Below, piece after piece: positions 52,951 to 62,176 of a stretch of DNA of 64,000 bases. The notes beneath the pieces were generated by a model, which saw nothing but the letters and a program-made list of their open reading frames with translations, was not told where the DNA came from and searched no databases. Within the stretch, counting starts at the first letter, position 1. Each line of letters begins with the position of its first letter. The position numbers were made by a program, and so were the translations under genes. The DNA comes from Paenibacillus woosongensis (GTDB lineage: Bacteria; Bacillota; Bacilli; Paenibacillales; Paenibacillaceae), in NCBI RefSeq assembly GCF_009725165.1, contig NZ_WNZW01000013.1, positions 1 to 64,000 of the forward strand, read 5' to 3'.

Positions 52951-53064
52951 ACGATTCGCCGCCCACCTTCTGCTCCACATCCCGAATTTATTAATTAAGA
53001 TGGACAAAATGCAAACAAACCATTCCCTAATTTAACGGAAATGGTTTGCTGCTTCTATCTTACT

Positions 53065-54144
53065 TTAGCCGAAGTACCTGTCATAAAGCACTTTGGCTTC
53101 TACAGTATCCTTCGTTCCATGGACCAATGCCCGCCCGTCCTTAAATAATACCAGCCGGCGCTCTCCAATCGTAAAGGATAGCAGAAACTTATTGAATTCT
53201 GCCGTCCCTTCCCCAAGACGCATCAAGGCTTTGGCCGTCTCCTCCAAATTCCATTCCCGCGGTTTAGCCGGACGAATTTGGACAGTATCCCTGCCGCAGA
53301 GTACTTCGGTCTTTCGCGAGCCCGAATGGGACAAATAGGGATATGCCGGTTGCGAGCCGCAGGACGGACAGTCCGGCTTCCGGGCCGCATCCATCTTGAG
53401 CGCTGCCTGCTCATTGCGCCATAAGTCAAAGGTCAGCAGCGTTCCTCGAAGATGCTCGGTCTGTCCCGTGAGCAGCTTCAGCGCTTCTGTTGTCTGATGG
53501 GCAACAACCGTCTGAACCGCAGGCGGAATAATCCCTGCTGTATCACAAGTGTCTCCGCCAAGCGGAATCGAGCCCAGCAGACAGTTCAAACAGGCGGTCT
53601 TCCCTGGCAATATCGTATACGTTATGCCATAGCTCCCTACGCAGGCACCGTAAATCCAAGGAATGCCCTTCTTCTGGGAAATGTCGTTAATTACCATTCT
53701 CGTGTCAAAATTATCGGTAGCATCCAGTATAAGCTGGATTCCCGGCAATAAGGAGCTTATTTCAGCATAGGTTACATCCATGACATGAGCTTCAATGGTC
53801 ACTTCGCTGTTAATCGCTTGCAGCCGCTTCTGGGCAGCGATTGCCTTAGGCAGCCGGAGCTCGGCATCTTCTTCCGCGAACAGCTGCTGTCTTTGCAAAT
53901 TGCTCCATTCCACGTAATCCCGGTCTGCTATGACTACACGCCCAACGCCAGCCCGTACGAGCGTTTCCGCAATGCCTGTGCCCAGCGCTCCAGCGCCTAC
54001 GATAAGAATAGCGCTTTCCGACAGCTTGCGCTGCCCTTCCGGACCGATCATCGCAAAACGTTCCTGCCTGGAATACCGGTCCGTCCGGTCTCTTGTCTCC
54101 GCGGACAATACTGCTGCCGAGGTTTCAGATCGATTGCCTTGCAT
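53065..54144 (-). CDS. ThiF/MoeB/HesA-family adenylyltransferase
   Basis: E1-like adenylating enzyme, 359 residues. The N-terminal adenylation domain has GAGALGTGIAETLVRAGVG (about 48-66), the metal/substrate DRDYVEWSNLQRQQLF block and DNFDTRMVINDI, with CLNCLLG plus CPSCG pairs as zinc ligands and the catalytic Cys in GGDTCDTAG. The C-terminal 90 residues are extra and contain no rhodanese motif. It may activate MoaD or ThiS or another sulfur carrier; a role in molybdopterin or thiamine synthesis is plausible given moeA-mobB elsewhere, but no carrier gene is adjacent. Confidence 0.85.
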   Translation of the reverse strand: MQGNRSETSAAVLSAETRDRTDRYSRQERFAMIGPEGQRKLSESAILIVGAGALGTGIAETLVRAGVGRVVIADRDYVEWSNLQRQQLFAEEDAELRLPKAIAAQKRLQAINSEVTIEAHVMDVTYAEISSLLPGIQLILDATDNFDTRMVINDISQKKGIPWIYGACVGSYGITYTILPGKTACLNCLLGSIPLGGDTCDTAGIIPPAVQTVVAHQTTEALKLLTGQTEHLRGTLLTFDLWRNEQAALKMDAARKPDCPSCGSQPAYPYLSHSGSRKTEVLCGRDTVQIRPAKPREWNLEETAKALMRLGEGTAEFNKFLLSFTIGERRLVLFKDGRALVHGTKDTVEAKVLYDRYFG

Positions 54145-54199
54145 ACCCGCTCCCGCTCCTTTTCATCAGAAAACTATGAGTACCCGCTGCACAATGGCC

Positions 54200-55747
54200 T
54201 TATTTCGTGGACCACTGCTCGACGTCCCAAACCTTCGTTACCCAATCTTCGTAGAAGTCGGGTTCATGAGATACGAGCAGCACCGTCCCCTTGAACTCCT
54301 TCAGCGCACGCTTCAGTTCCTCCTTGGCCGCTACATCCAAATGGTTCGTCGGCTCGTCGAACAATATCCAGTTTGTCTCGCGCATCATCAGCTTACACAA
54401 CCGCACCTTGGCTTGCTCGCCACCGCTCAGCGCTTTGAGCTGGCGGGTGATGTGATCATTCTTCAGGCCGCAGCGCGCCAAATGCGCCCGTACTTCATGC
54501 TGGTTCAGATGCGGGAATTCATTCCATACATCATCGATCGGCGTGCCATTTCCTGGGCGAACCTCTTGCTCGAAATAAGCCGGAAACAGGAAGTCCCCCT
54601 GATACGTTTTGCCGCTAATCGGCGGAATTTTGCCAAGAATCGTCTTTAGCAGCGTAGATTTGCCGACGCCGTTGCACCCGACGATTGCGATTTTCTCGCC
54701 ACGTTCAATCGTCATCGACATTTTAGGCAGCAGTGCATGCGTATAGCCGATTTCAAAGTCGATGCCTTCGAATACCGTCTTTCCGCTCGCTCTCGACTCT
54801 TTAAAGCCGAAAACCGGCTTAGCGGCCTCCTCGGGCTTATCGATCCGCTCCAGACGATCCAGCTGCTTCTCCCGGCTCTTCGCCCGGCCGGAAGTGGAAT
54901 ATCGCGCTTTGTTGCGTTGTATGAAATCTTCCTGCTTCTTGATAAACTCCTGCTGTTTCTCGTAAGCCTCAATATGCTGGTTTTTGTTGATGTCGGCCAT
55001 TTCCAGGAACTTCTCATAATTCGCCGAATAACGCGTCAATTTGGCAAATTCCAAATGATAAATGACGCTGACGACTTTATTCATGAACTCGGTATCATGC
55101 GAAATGAGAATAAAAGCGTACGGATAGTTCTGCAAATAGTTCGTAAGCCATTGGATATGCTCCACATCCAAATAGTTGGTCGGCTCGTCAAGCAGCAGGA
55201 CGTTCGGCTTCTCCAGCAGCAGCTTAGCCAGAAGCACCTTCGTACGCTGTCCACCGCTCAGAGTCGAGACATCACGGTCAAGGCCGATCGCGGACAATCC
55301 TAGCCCGTTCGCCATTTCCTCAACCTTCACGTCGATCAAATAGAAATCGCCGATATCCAGCTGCTCCTGAATTTCGCCCATCTGCTCCAGCAGCAGCTCT
55401 AGCTCCTCGGGAGAGGCATCGGCCATTTTTTCCGTAATCTCCATCATTTCCTTCTCCAGCTCCAACAGCGGAAGAAATGCATCCTTCAATATATCTCGAA
55501 CCGTCTTGCCAGGTGTCAGCTTCGTATGCTGATCGAGGTATCCGTACCGTACCTTCGGCGTCCATTCGACCTTGCCTTCATCCTTCAGGATCTGTCCAGT
55601 CAAAATATTCATTAATGTGGACTTGCCTACGCCGTTTGCCCCAACCAGGCCGACATGCTCACCGGCCAACAAGCGAAATGAGACATTCTTAAACAAAGTA
55701 CGGTCCCCGAAATTGTGGGAGACGTTCTCTACAGTTAATAAACTCAT
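54200..55747 (-). CDS. ABC-F family ATPase
   Basis: Soluble protein with two ABC domains, 515 residues, involved in ribosome-associated translation factors or antibiotic resistance. First domain: GANGVGKST (about 36-44), signature LSGGQRTKV, Walker B LLLDEPTNYLD. Second domain: GCNGVGKSTLLKTILG and LSGGEQAKV with FDEPTNHLDV. A charged linker (about 245-305; QEFIKKQEDFIQRNKARYSTSGRAKSREKQLDRL) separates them. No membrane segment. The sub-family (YfmM-, YkpA- or EttA-like) cannot be settled by eye. Confidence 0.9.
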   Translation of the reverse strand: MSLLTVENVSHNFGDRTLFKNVSFRLLAGEHVGLVGANGVGKSTLMNILTGQILKDEGKVEWTPKVRYGYLDQHTKLTPGKTVRDILKDAFLPLLELEKEMMEITEKMADASPEELELLLEQMGEIQEQLDIGDFYLIDVKVEEMANGLGLSAIGLDRDVSTLSGGQRTKVLLAKLLLEKPNVLLLDEPTNYLDVEHIQWLTNYLQNYPYAFILISHDTEFMNKVVSVIYHLEFAKLTRYSANYEKFLEMADINKNQHIEAYEKQQEFIKKQEDFIQRNKARYSTSGRAKSREKQLDRLERIDKPEEAAKPVFGFKESRASGKTVFEGIDFEIGYTHALLPKMSMTIERGEKIAIVGCNGVGKSTLLKTILGKIPPISGKTYQGDFLFPAYFEQEVRPGNGTPIDDVWNEFPHLNQHEVRAHLARCGLKNDHITRQLKALSGGEQAKVRLCKLMMRETNWILFDEPTNHLDVAAKEELKRALKEFKGTVLLVSHEPDFYEDWVTKVWDVEQWSTK

Positions 55748-55835
55748 ATTAGCAACCCTTACTCCTTCTATATGACATTCAAGAACCTATTTTAGCATAA
55801 GTGGGAGAAGGTCTGAAACAGTTTTTATTTAAGCG

Positions 55836-56816
55836 TCAGCGGCAAGTATTCTCAAAATATCCCTTAGCCGCCGCATCCCTGCGGTTCGTGAATGCTTGTT
55901 CAACACGGTAGCGGGGCGGGCAGCCTTCCCGAAAGAAGTAATGAAGACCCGTCTTTTCATCGATGCCTCCAACCAGCAGCTTGCTTTGCAATAGCCGTCC
56001 ACCGCCAAAGGCATAATTATTATAATAACGATCACCCACCGGAATGCCCTGCACAAATACAATGACACCGGTATCATTGAGCGTATTCGTCCAGTCCTCC
56101 TGGGACAAGGCCGGTAATGTAAAAAAATAATTTACTCCGATCCGTGCTGCGTATTCGTTATGACGATTCATGTATCCTGCTAAGTCCTCCTCAATGGTTC
56201 GCACAATCGTCGCTCGCCTGACTTGTTCAAACGCTTCAGCGTCCTGCAGCAATGGTATGTCCGTTGCAAAGCTGAGCTCGCTTTGTCTCCCTCTTAGCCA
56301 CTCGCCCGATCTGCTCTCATATGCCGTTACCTGATTATCCAGCGTAAATGCAATACTGTTGCCGGATTGATCCGTGTATACATACGGTTTTTTCGGCCTC
56401 CAGCGATGCATTAATTCAGACTCACCCGTCCCGGCCTCCTTGCTCTCATGCACGGCATATATAGAAAATCCGTCATATTCAATGACCGCAATTACCGGTA
56501 TATAAGCCAGCATTGCCCTTTGGGCAATCGGGTCATTCTCAATACCTAAATGAATTGACAATGTCTCGATGAACGCAGAGAGGGCTTCCTCCTTATCCGT
56601 TCTCATAAATTTCGCCGAACCATATCCGGTTTCGTAATGCTGAAGCTCATTTAGATTGAGCGCATGAGCAGCATCCTGGACAGCCGTGCGGAGAGCCGAG
56701 GTATAACGCAGCTGAAGCCCGTGAGCCTCCCTTAGGTCCCCTGTATGCAGATGAAGAACCCATAGATAGGGCGAAGCAATCAGCACGAAAATCATCGCCC
56801 AATCAGTAATCTTCAT
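55836..56816 (-). CDS. Last gene of the Tad-like locus: single-span protein, possible pseudopilin or minor component
   Basis: A 326-residue protein not recognised from any family. One N-terminal hydrophobic helix (about 7-22; WAMIFVLIASPYLWVLHLH) followed by a soluble extracytoplasmic region, consistent with a TadE/TadG- or pilin-like topology but without a clear motif. Repeated Ala-rich and acidic segments (VQDAAHALNLNELQ) and FSIYAVHES are visible. The start overlaps the previous gene by 14 bases. Function is inferred only from position. Confidence 0.5.
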   Translation of the reverse strand: MKITDWAMIFVLIASPYLWVLHLHTGDLREAHGLQLRYTSALRTAVQDAAHALNLNELQHYETGYGSAKFMRTDKEEALSAFIETLSIHLGIENDPIAQRAMLAYIPVIAVIEYDGFSIYAVHESKEAGTGESELMHRWRPKKPYVYTDQSGNSIAFTLDNQVTAYESRSGEWLRGRQSELSFATDIPLLQDAEAFEQVRRATIVRTIEEDLAGYMNRHNEYAARIGVNYFFTLPALSQEDWTNTLNDTGVIVFVQGIPVGDRYYNNYAFGGGRLLQSKLLVGGIDEKTGLHYFFREGCPPRYRVEQAFTNRRDAAAKGYFENTCR

Positions 56817-57354
56817 TGAGCACCATCCCCCCGTAACTCATGGAATTCCATCCGCCGGGGTTTGCAGCCCCATATAAAAAATCATTCAGCACCGTCATCG
56901 GCGTTCGCTCCAAACCGGTAATGGTTACCGTGAAATAATCGCCAATTTCCATTTCATACCTGGGGCGCCCGCTTGCGCCGGCTGGAGCTTGCTCAGGAAA
57001 AAGCAGCGGCAATATGTCATGGTCATAATAATCTTCATAATGAATGCTGTATCGGTCTAGAAAGGAACTAGAATCGGACGGATCGCTGTATTCCGGATGA
57101 TATTTTTTGTGACGGTGCACCAGTTCAATCTTGTATACGCCTCCTGCGGCACCAAGCTCATGGACAAAATCCCTGTACATCGATGCCGATAAATATCCTT
57201 TATTTCGGACTGCGTCAGCAAACCGAACCAACGTGTTGTATGCCGCAAGCGCCCGATAATCCTCCTCCCGTTGTGCCGATTGAACAGCCGGAATCAAATA
57301 CAGTAAGACGACAGCCAATATCGCTGCAGAAATTTTAGATAAAGCGTTTGACAT
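56803..57354 (-). CDS. Tad-like locus single-span protein, unrecognised
   Basis: A 183-residue protein with an N-terminal helix (about 6-25; KISAAILAVVLLYLIPAVQS) and a soluble part containing EEDYRALAAYNTLVRFADAV. Its size and topology fit minor pilins or TadE/TadF-like pseudopilins, but no sequence signature (such as a prepilin peptidase site) can be identified. It overlaps the next gene by 14 bases and follows the previous one by 12. Confidence 0.5.
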   Translation of the reverse strand: MSNALSKISAAILAVVLLYLIPAVQSAQREEDYRALAAYNTLVRFADAVRNKGYLSASMYRDFVHELGAAGGVYKIELVHRHKKYHPEYSDPSDSSSFLDRYSIHYEDYYDHDILPLLFPEQAPAGASGRPRYEMEIGDYFTVTITGLERTPMTVLNDFLYGAANPGGWNSMSYGGMVLNEDY

Positions 57355-57366
57355 CGTTCAGCCCCT

Positions 57367-57786
57367 TTATTTCTTTTGAAAAGCTATTTTTTGCGCGCGG
57401 CCTGCGAAGTCGTAATCAATCAGCACATGATAGCTCTCCTTTAAGTCCAGGAGGGCTGCTGCTTTCATTACAGCCGCATCCTGCAAAGAATAATCATCGC
57501 TGCCCGCTTCATTCAAATCCGCCATCCTCCCGTCTATTTCAACGACAACGCCTTGTCTGGCCAGTTCTCCCAAGCTGTGCATGATTTCAGCTCCGCTGTA
57601 CCGCTCAGCCTGCACTTCAATACCGATCGCAGTATGGATACTGTCCTTTTGACCTTGTGTAAAAGGGATTAATCGGTTCAAGACGTCCTGTTCCAGCCGG
57701 GACTGATCTACTGCAAGCCACAAAGCGCTAAGACACGCCATACAACCAATGAGGAGCCATAGGAAGCTTTTCAGCGTATTATTCAT
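57367..57786 (-). CDS. Tad-like locus small single-span protein, unrecognised
   Basis: A 139-residue protein with one N-terminal membrane helix (about 8-26; FLWLLIGCMACLSALWLAV) and a soluble C-terminal domain. Short and of unknown function. Position between two other single-span proteins points to a structural or assembly role in the same apparatus. Confidence 0.5.
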   Translation of the reverse strand: MNNTLKSFLWLLIGCMACLSALWLAVDQSRLEQDVLNRLIPFTQGQKDSIHTAIGIEVQAERYSGAEIMHSLGELARQGVVVEIDGRMADLNEAGSDDYSLQDAAVMKAAALLDLKESYHVLIDYDFAGRAQKIAFQKK

Positions 57787-57793
57787 GTCATTA

Positions 57794-58291
57794 TTAAGGG
57801 GATGCGAGCACAGTCGTCTGCGTAAAAATAATTCCTCTCACAACATTCGAATTATCTTTAACTACTTTCGCTTTGAACTTGCCGCTCGGATTTACATATT
57901 CATCCAGTATTTCATTCCAAGAATTGTTGATGTTACCGACCTTATCGCTAATGACAGCTCCGAAATCTTCAATCGGAACATGGTTGCCCACACGAAGCAT
58001 ATTGCCGTACCACTGGCCATTCTGATTTTTTCCGGTCTTCACCTGGATTCCGAATTGCTCCCGGTCCTTGAATTTTCTGAGTGCATTCGTTACCTGTGAT
58101 CCGCTGACGGTCGTATCATCGTAAACCGTAAACGAGGCCTGCGACAGTTCGGTCTGGATATCCGAGAAATTGTTCTGCGCCGTTTTGGTGGCCTCTTGCG
58201 CGGATACGAACAAAATAACCACAATTGTAATAAGCGCAATCGTCAGGAAAATGCCGGCAGCAACCTTTAATGCGGATGAAGCGTTATTCAT
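57794..58291 (-). CDS. Tad-like locus single-span protein, candidate pilin-like component
   Basis: A protein of about 165 residues, start at ATG 58291 behind GGAGGG. A single hydrophobic helix (about 10-30; VAAGIFLTIALITIVVILFVS) directly at the N-terminus and a soluble C-terminal region resemble a pilin or Flp-like subunit, but no leader peptidase motif is obvious. It directly follows the TadB/C-like gene, the position in which pilin genes are often found. Function not proven. Confidence 0.5.
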   Translation of the reverse strand: MNNASSALKVAAGIFLTIALITIVVILFVSAQEATKTAQNNFSDIQTELSQASFTVYDDTTVSGSQVTNALRKFKDREQFGIQVKTGKNQNGQWYGNMLRVGNHVPIEDFGAVISDKVGNINNSWNEILDEYVNPSGKFKAKVVKDNSNVVRGIIFTQTTVLASP

Positions 58292-58311
58292 TTCTTTATC
58301 CCTCCAAATCG

Positions 58312-60354
58312 TTATAATTTCTGAATATGTTCGAAATACAAATCCATCTGTTTGAAGCTCATCCATATGAGCGGGATGACCAAATAAGCGAATACGAGGC
58401 TATACATAGGCGTAAAGCCAATCATTCGGCCGAGTTCTGCCCGGGTATCCAGCGATTTCTCGTAATCGAAGCGCCTGCGCTCGAATTGAAACGACATCTC
58501 ATGCTCCAGATCATCAAATGCCTTAGCAATGGTAATTTTCTCTGCGGCAAGCAGCAGCTTGTCCACAAATCGTCTGAACTCTGCGAGAGCAACTTCTGCT
58601 TTCATTTCTTGTAGAGCCGTTTCTCCGCCCTGACTGTAGTTGAGCAGGCATTTTTCTAACGGAGCTTTGAAAATGACGGCATATACATAGAGCCATTCCA
58701 AAATTTCCTCCACTGAAATCCGCTCCAGTTCTTTAAAAATTCCCACCATCGTCATGAATTGATAGACTTCCTGGAGCATATCCGAAAGCCTCATTTTGCG
58801 CTGGAACAACAGCAGCCAAAGCGGTATCGCGAATGACAAACAGCCCGCGGCCAAAGCGGCAGCAACCTCCCACCATTTTAAATACTCCCGGTCAAGCCTG
58901 TTGAGCTTATCTACGATCCGGACCGCCATGGCGGTCAACTCGTCTTGGCTTAGCGTTTGCCCATGGGCTGCGACGGCTGCCTCAGCGGATTTCAAAACGG
59001 CATCATAACCAGCCTGGGAAGACATATTCATCTCATCCATCGCCGTTTTCTCCAAGGCAGCGAGCCTCTCGGCCCCTTCCTTTTCCTGAGGCGTCATCGC
59101 GCCGAAGAATATTGTGCTCTGCGGCGGCTCCCTGAGGATTTGCTGATAAGTGACCACGTGCAGTGCAATGCAGAGAGCAATTGTCGATATGAAACCTACC
59201 AGAAAGAGACCGACCCTCCTTAGTTGAAACCATTCGACTCTCATTTGCAGATTGCTGTCCTTGAACAATTGCGTAAGCCGATAGTATGAAAACGAAGATC
59301 GAGGCGGAACGAACCACTGGACGGCGCTTCTTACCCAGCGGATTTTGTAAATCCTGGCCTCCCAGCATATTTTACTTCCGGAAGCCCGGTATGCTGTATC
59401 TTCTTCATTTTTTAATTTTTGCAGCAAAATATAGGAAATCAGTATGATCAAAAAAATGAGAATCTTGAGCACAATCCCAGCTTTGCTTAAATAAAAATGA
59501 TCCATGAGCGGGAAGTTCCGCCTGGCCCACATCTCGATCGGTTTTGTAAAAAATATAGGCGCAAGGGCGATAACATGCAGCCCCTTCAGCAAGTAGTCCA
59601 GTTTAGTGCGGCGAATAAGTTCGAGTTGAATTTCTTGCGTCAGGCTGGCTACCGCCCGTAAAAACACCGAACCCTCCTTCGGGGTCTTGTCGCCGAATTC
59701 CATAACCAAGCTGGATATTCCCGCAAAGGCCTTTAAGAACCTGCTGGGCGCTGTCTCGAAATATTGCTCCAGCGCTTCCTTCTGCTTAGGTGCAGTCAAG
59801 GCCTCATGGATGCGATAGGCCTGGGCACCGATCTCCTCACCGAGCCCTTCCGCAGCTTCGTCGATCGCATCGGTAATCATGCCGTGACGATGGTAGGCAT
59901 GGCGCACTGCTGCAAAAAACTCCAGCATTTGCTCCAGCAGCTTGCGTTCAAGGCGATTTACGAAACCGTCCAGGACCAGTCCCTGTAAAACCGCAGCCGT
60001 AATTAATAGCGTCACGAAAAATATGATGTTCGGATTCATCCAGGTCAGTAAGGTAATGCCCGGGCCGAAAGTAAGCAGGAGCGCATAAACAAGCATCATC
60101 GTTCTCCTGCGCAGCTCAAATTCGGCATACGTATGCATCAGCGACAATTTCCCGCGTACCTTGCGGACATAATAGCGCAGGGGAGGCACTCTTAGAAATA
60201 TGGCATAAGATCTCAGCAGAAAAGCGGTGATATGCTTGCGAACATAAGCCGCTATACTCTGACTGCTATCCGTAAGAGATTCGAGACTGGAGATACGCCT
60301 AGAAGCCGCCCATAAGCCGATGCATAACAGCACAGAGATAATTAAAATCCACAT
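58312..60354 (-). CDS. TadB/TadC-like double membrane protein of a type II/IV secretion-like system
   Basis: About 680 residues, start taken at ATG 60354. Two membrane blocks are visible: one N-terminal half with helices near residues 3-19, 85-125, 258-275 and 300-320, and a second half with helices near 390-415, 510-535 and a C-terminal pair (about 655-675). Both halves contain a cytoplasmic stretch rich in charged helices (LLEQMLEFFAAVRHAYHRHG; LQEVYQFMTMVGIFKELERI) as in the type II secretion F domain (TadB and TadC). The fusion of a TadB-like and a TadC-like part in one chain is unusual. It lies directly after the ATPase gene. No catalytic residues are expected. Confidence 0.65.
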   Translation of the reverse strand: MWILIISVLLCIGLWAASRRISSLESLTDSSQSIAAYVRKHITAFLLRSYAIFLRVPPLRYYVRKVRGKLSLMHTYAEFELRRRTMMLVYALLLTFGPGITLLTWMNPNIIFFVTLLITAAVLQGLVLDGFVNRLERKLLEQMLEFFAAVRHAYHRHGMITDAIDEAAEGLGEEIGAQAYRIHEALTAPKQKEALEQYFETAPSRFLKAFAGISSLVMEFGDKTPKEGSVFLRAVASLTQEIQLELIRRTKLDYLLKGLHVIALAPIFFTKPIEMWARRNFPLMDHFYLSKAGIVLKILIFLIILISYILLQKLKNEEDTAYRASGSKICWEARIYKIRWVRSAVQWFVPPRSSFSYYRLTQLFKDSNLQMRVEWFQLRRVGLFLVGFISTIALCIALHVVTYQQILREPPQSTIFFGAMTPQEKEGAERLAALEKTAMDEMNMSSQAGYDAVLKSAEAAVAAHGQTLSQDELTAMAVRIVDKLNRLDREYLKWWEVAAALAAGCLSFAIPLWLLLFQRKMRLSDMLQEVYQFMTMVGIFKELERISVEEILEWLYVYAVIFKAPLEKCLLNYSQGGETALQEMKAEVALAEFRRFVDKLLLAAEKITIAKAFDDLEHEMSFQFERRRFDYEKSLDTRAELGRMIGFTPMYSLVFAYLVIPLIWMSFKQMDLYFEHIQKL

Positions 60355-60364
60355 TAATACTGTT

Positions 60365-62173
60365 CTAAGCTCCAATCTCTTCCCTCCAGTAACGATCCAG
60401 AAAACGCGCAAAAGCCGCACTGTCCTCTGCCGTCATTTCTCCCGCCATTTCCTGTCTCATGCTCAGAGAGATTGGCTCAACAGGGATATATGCTCCGTCC
60501 CGGTATTCCAGCACCACCCTTTCACGGTAACCTTGATCCTGGCGGTCGCACTCCGTTATTTTTTCAATATACCGCGTGCCGGACATATCCTTCCGCAAAT
60601 GGACATCGAAATCAATTACGCTGACGACTTGCCGTTCCGCAATCTGTTCATCACGAAACAATCCTGTCTTAAGCAAAGAATTACGCAGCGATTCGATCAG
60701 ATCGCGGAACGTTTTGGCATGATGGGTAAACAGGGTGAACAGGCTGGCCACCTGGGCCATCTGAATCATCCAGGACGCTACATCATCGGTGGCCACTTCG
60801 CCGAGTATATTCACGGTGCCGTCCGTCTTCTTCTGCAAATCCAGCCCGGCCTGCCCCGACACATACTCCGTCTCCCGGAACGTCAATATATTTCTATTGC
60901 TGTACAGCTTGCGCAAGTTCAGTTCAAAGGACATTTCTTGAACCCTTAAAGTATAGATGGGATAAATGTGCTTCACCAAGGCCATTAGGAGCGTCGTTTT
61001 GCCGGAACCCTGGGAGCCGGTAATCGACGTAATCCGGCTGCCTTTCATCAGATACTTGAGCAAGCCTATCGGCAATTCAGCACCTTCCCCGACAATAAGC
61101 TGCTCCAGCGCTGCGCTGCGCAAGTCGAATTTCCGAACGAAAAAGGCCCACGATTCGGCAAAAGGCGGCCGAACGACGACAACCCGGGAGCCATCCTTCA
61201 TTTCATTGACCTTATATCCGTTAGCCTCGGTTAGCTGTCCAGGTAAATTGTATTTATATATGTTCTGGCAAACCCGCTTGAGTTCCGCCTCTTCCCCGAA
61301 ACTAAGGAAGGACAGACGAATACTTTTGCCCATGTAATAAATCCAGACGCTCTCCCATATCCGTGGTTTTGCATGACCGTCTTCATCGCCCGTTTTTTCG
61401 CGGCTTTCCCAGCCAAACTGGGGGAGGGATCGCACGGAATCCCAGTCATCATCCATAGCAGCAATGCCGTTCACTCCCCCGCTAAACCCGTCAATCCGCT
61501 GCTCCTTAATCTCGTCTACCACCGAAAACCCTTTATACTGCTGATAGACGCGCTGTACGAGAATATCCAGCTTCTCCCGAAAGGCAAGCTCCCGGTATTC
61601 GGCATAAAATACCTCGTCGATATCCCCGCTGTTAATATCGTAATAGGCAGCGCCATCATGCCCGTTCGCCCGCTTGGGCTCATCAAGCCGATAGGTCTCG
61701 ATCAGCATCGCCAAAGCCTCGTCGCCGAAGCGCTGAGCATACAAATACAAGACAATTTCGAAGCGGTCCCGGGCCGTCAGCCGTTCGCGATGGTGGAAAG
61801 GGATATACTTGCCGATCGTCTGCTCATTGACGCCGCAGCCCTTGATCAGCAAATCCTTAATATAGGATTTCACGTACCTTTTATCACCGCGGTCGCCCCA
61901 GGTGCAGCCCCGAAGCGCTTTTCGAAGCTCAGCACGGCTTTTTAACTTACGCTGCCAGGCGTCCTCGCTCATGCCCCAATCATTCAGTTGAGCCCTGCTC
62001 AATTCATGAAGCTGTTTCTTTACATAGGTTACAAGTGTGTCTATTGGAGCGGACTCTTCATGAAATGCCGGTTGGGCGGGGGGCTTCTCGGCGGAGCGGG
62101 CTTTGATCCAAACGTAGGCGATACCCAACAGCAGGACGCATAATATACCGAGCAAGTTGGCAAATTGGGTCAC
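60365..62173 (-). CDS. Secretion ATPase of TadA/VirB11/GspE type with N-terminal membrane helix
   Basis: A 602-residue protein beginning with a GTG behind AAAGGAG. Residues about 5-23 (ANLLGILCVLLLGIAYVWI) form a membrane helix, unusual because TadA-type ATPases are normally soluble. The ATPase domain is in the C-terminal half: Walker A GSQGSGKTTLL (about 388-398), an Asp-box-like stretch, Walker B in GTVNILGEVATDD (Glu-rich) and a His-box-like FTLFTHHAKT. The sequence is diverged from the classic GspE/TadA family. Powering of pilus or secretion assembly is inferred from fold and neighbours. Confidence 0.7.
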   Translation of the reverse strand: MTQFANLLGILCVLLLGIAYVWIKARSAEKPPAQPAFHEESAPIDTLVTYVKKQLHELSRAQLNDWGMSEDAWQRKLKSRAELRKALRGCTWGDRGDKRYVKSYIKDLLIKGCGVNEQTIGKYIPFHHRERLTARDRFEIVLYLYAQRFGDEALAMLIETYRLDEPKRANGHDGAAYYDINSGDIDEVFYAEYRELAFREKLDILVQRVYQQYKGFSVVDEIKEQRIDGFSGGVNGIAAMDDDWDSVRSLPQFGWESREKTGDEDGHAKPRIWESVWIYYMGKSIRLSFLSFGEEAELKRVCQNIYKYNLPGQLTEANGYKVNEMKDGSRVVVVRPPFAESWAFFVRKFDLRSAALEQLIVGEGAELPIGLLKYLMKGSRITSITGSQGSGKTTLLMALVKHIYPIYTLRVQEMSFELNLRKLYSNRNILTFRETEYVSGQAGLDLQKKTDGTVNILGEVATDDVASWMIQMAQVASLFTLFTHHAKTFRDLIESLRNSLLKTGLFRDEQIAERQVVSVIDFDVHLRKDMSGTRYIEKITECDRQDQGYRERVVLEYRDGAYIPVEPISLSMRQEMAGEMTAEDSAAFARFLDRYWREEIGA

Positions 62174-62176
62174 TGG

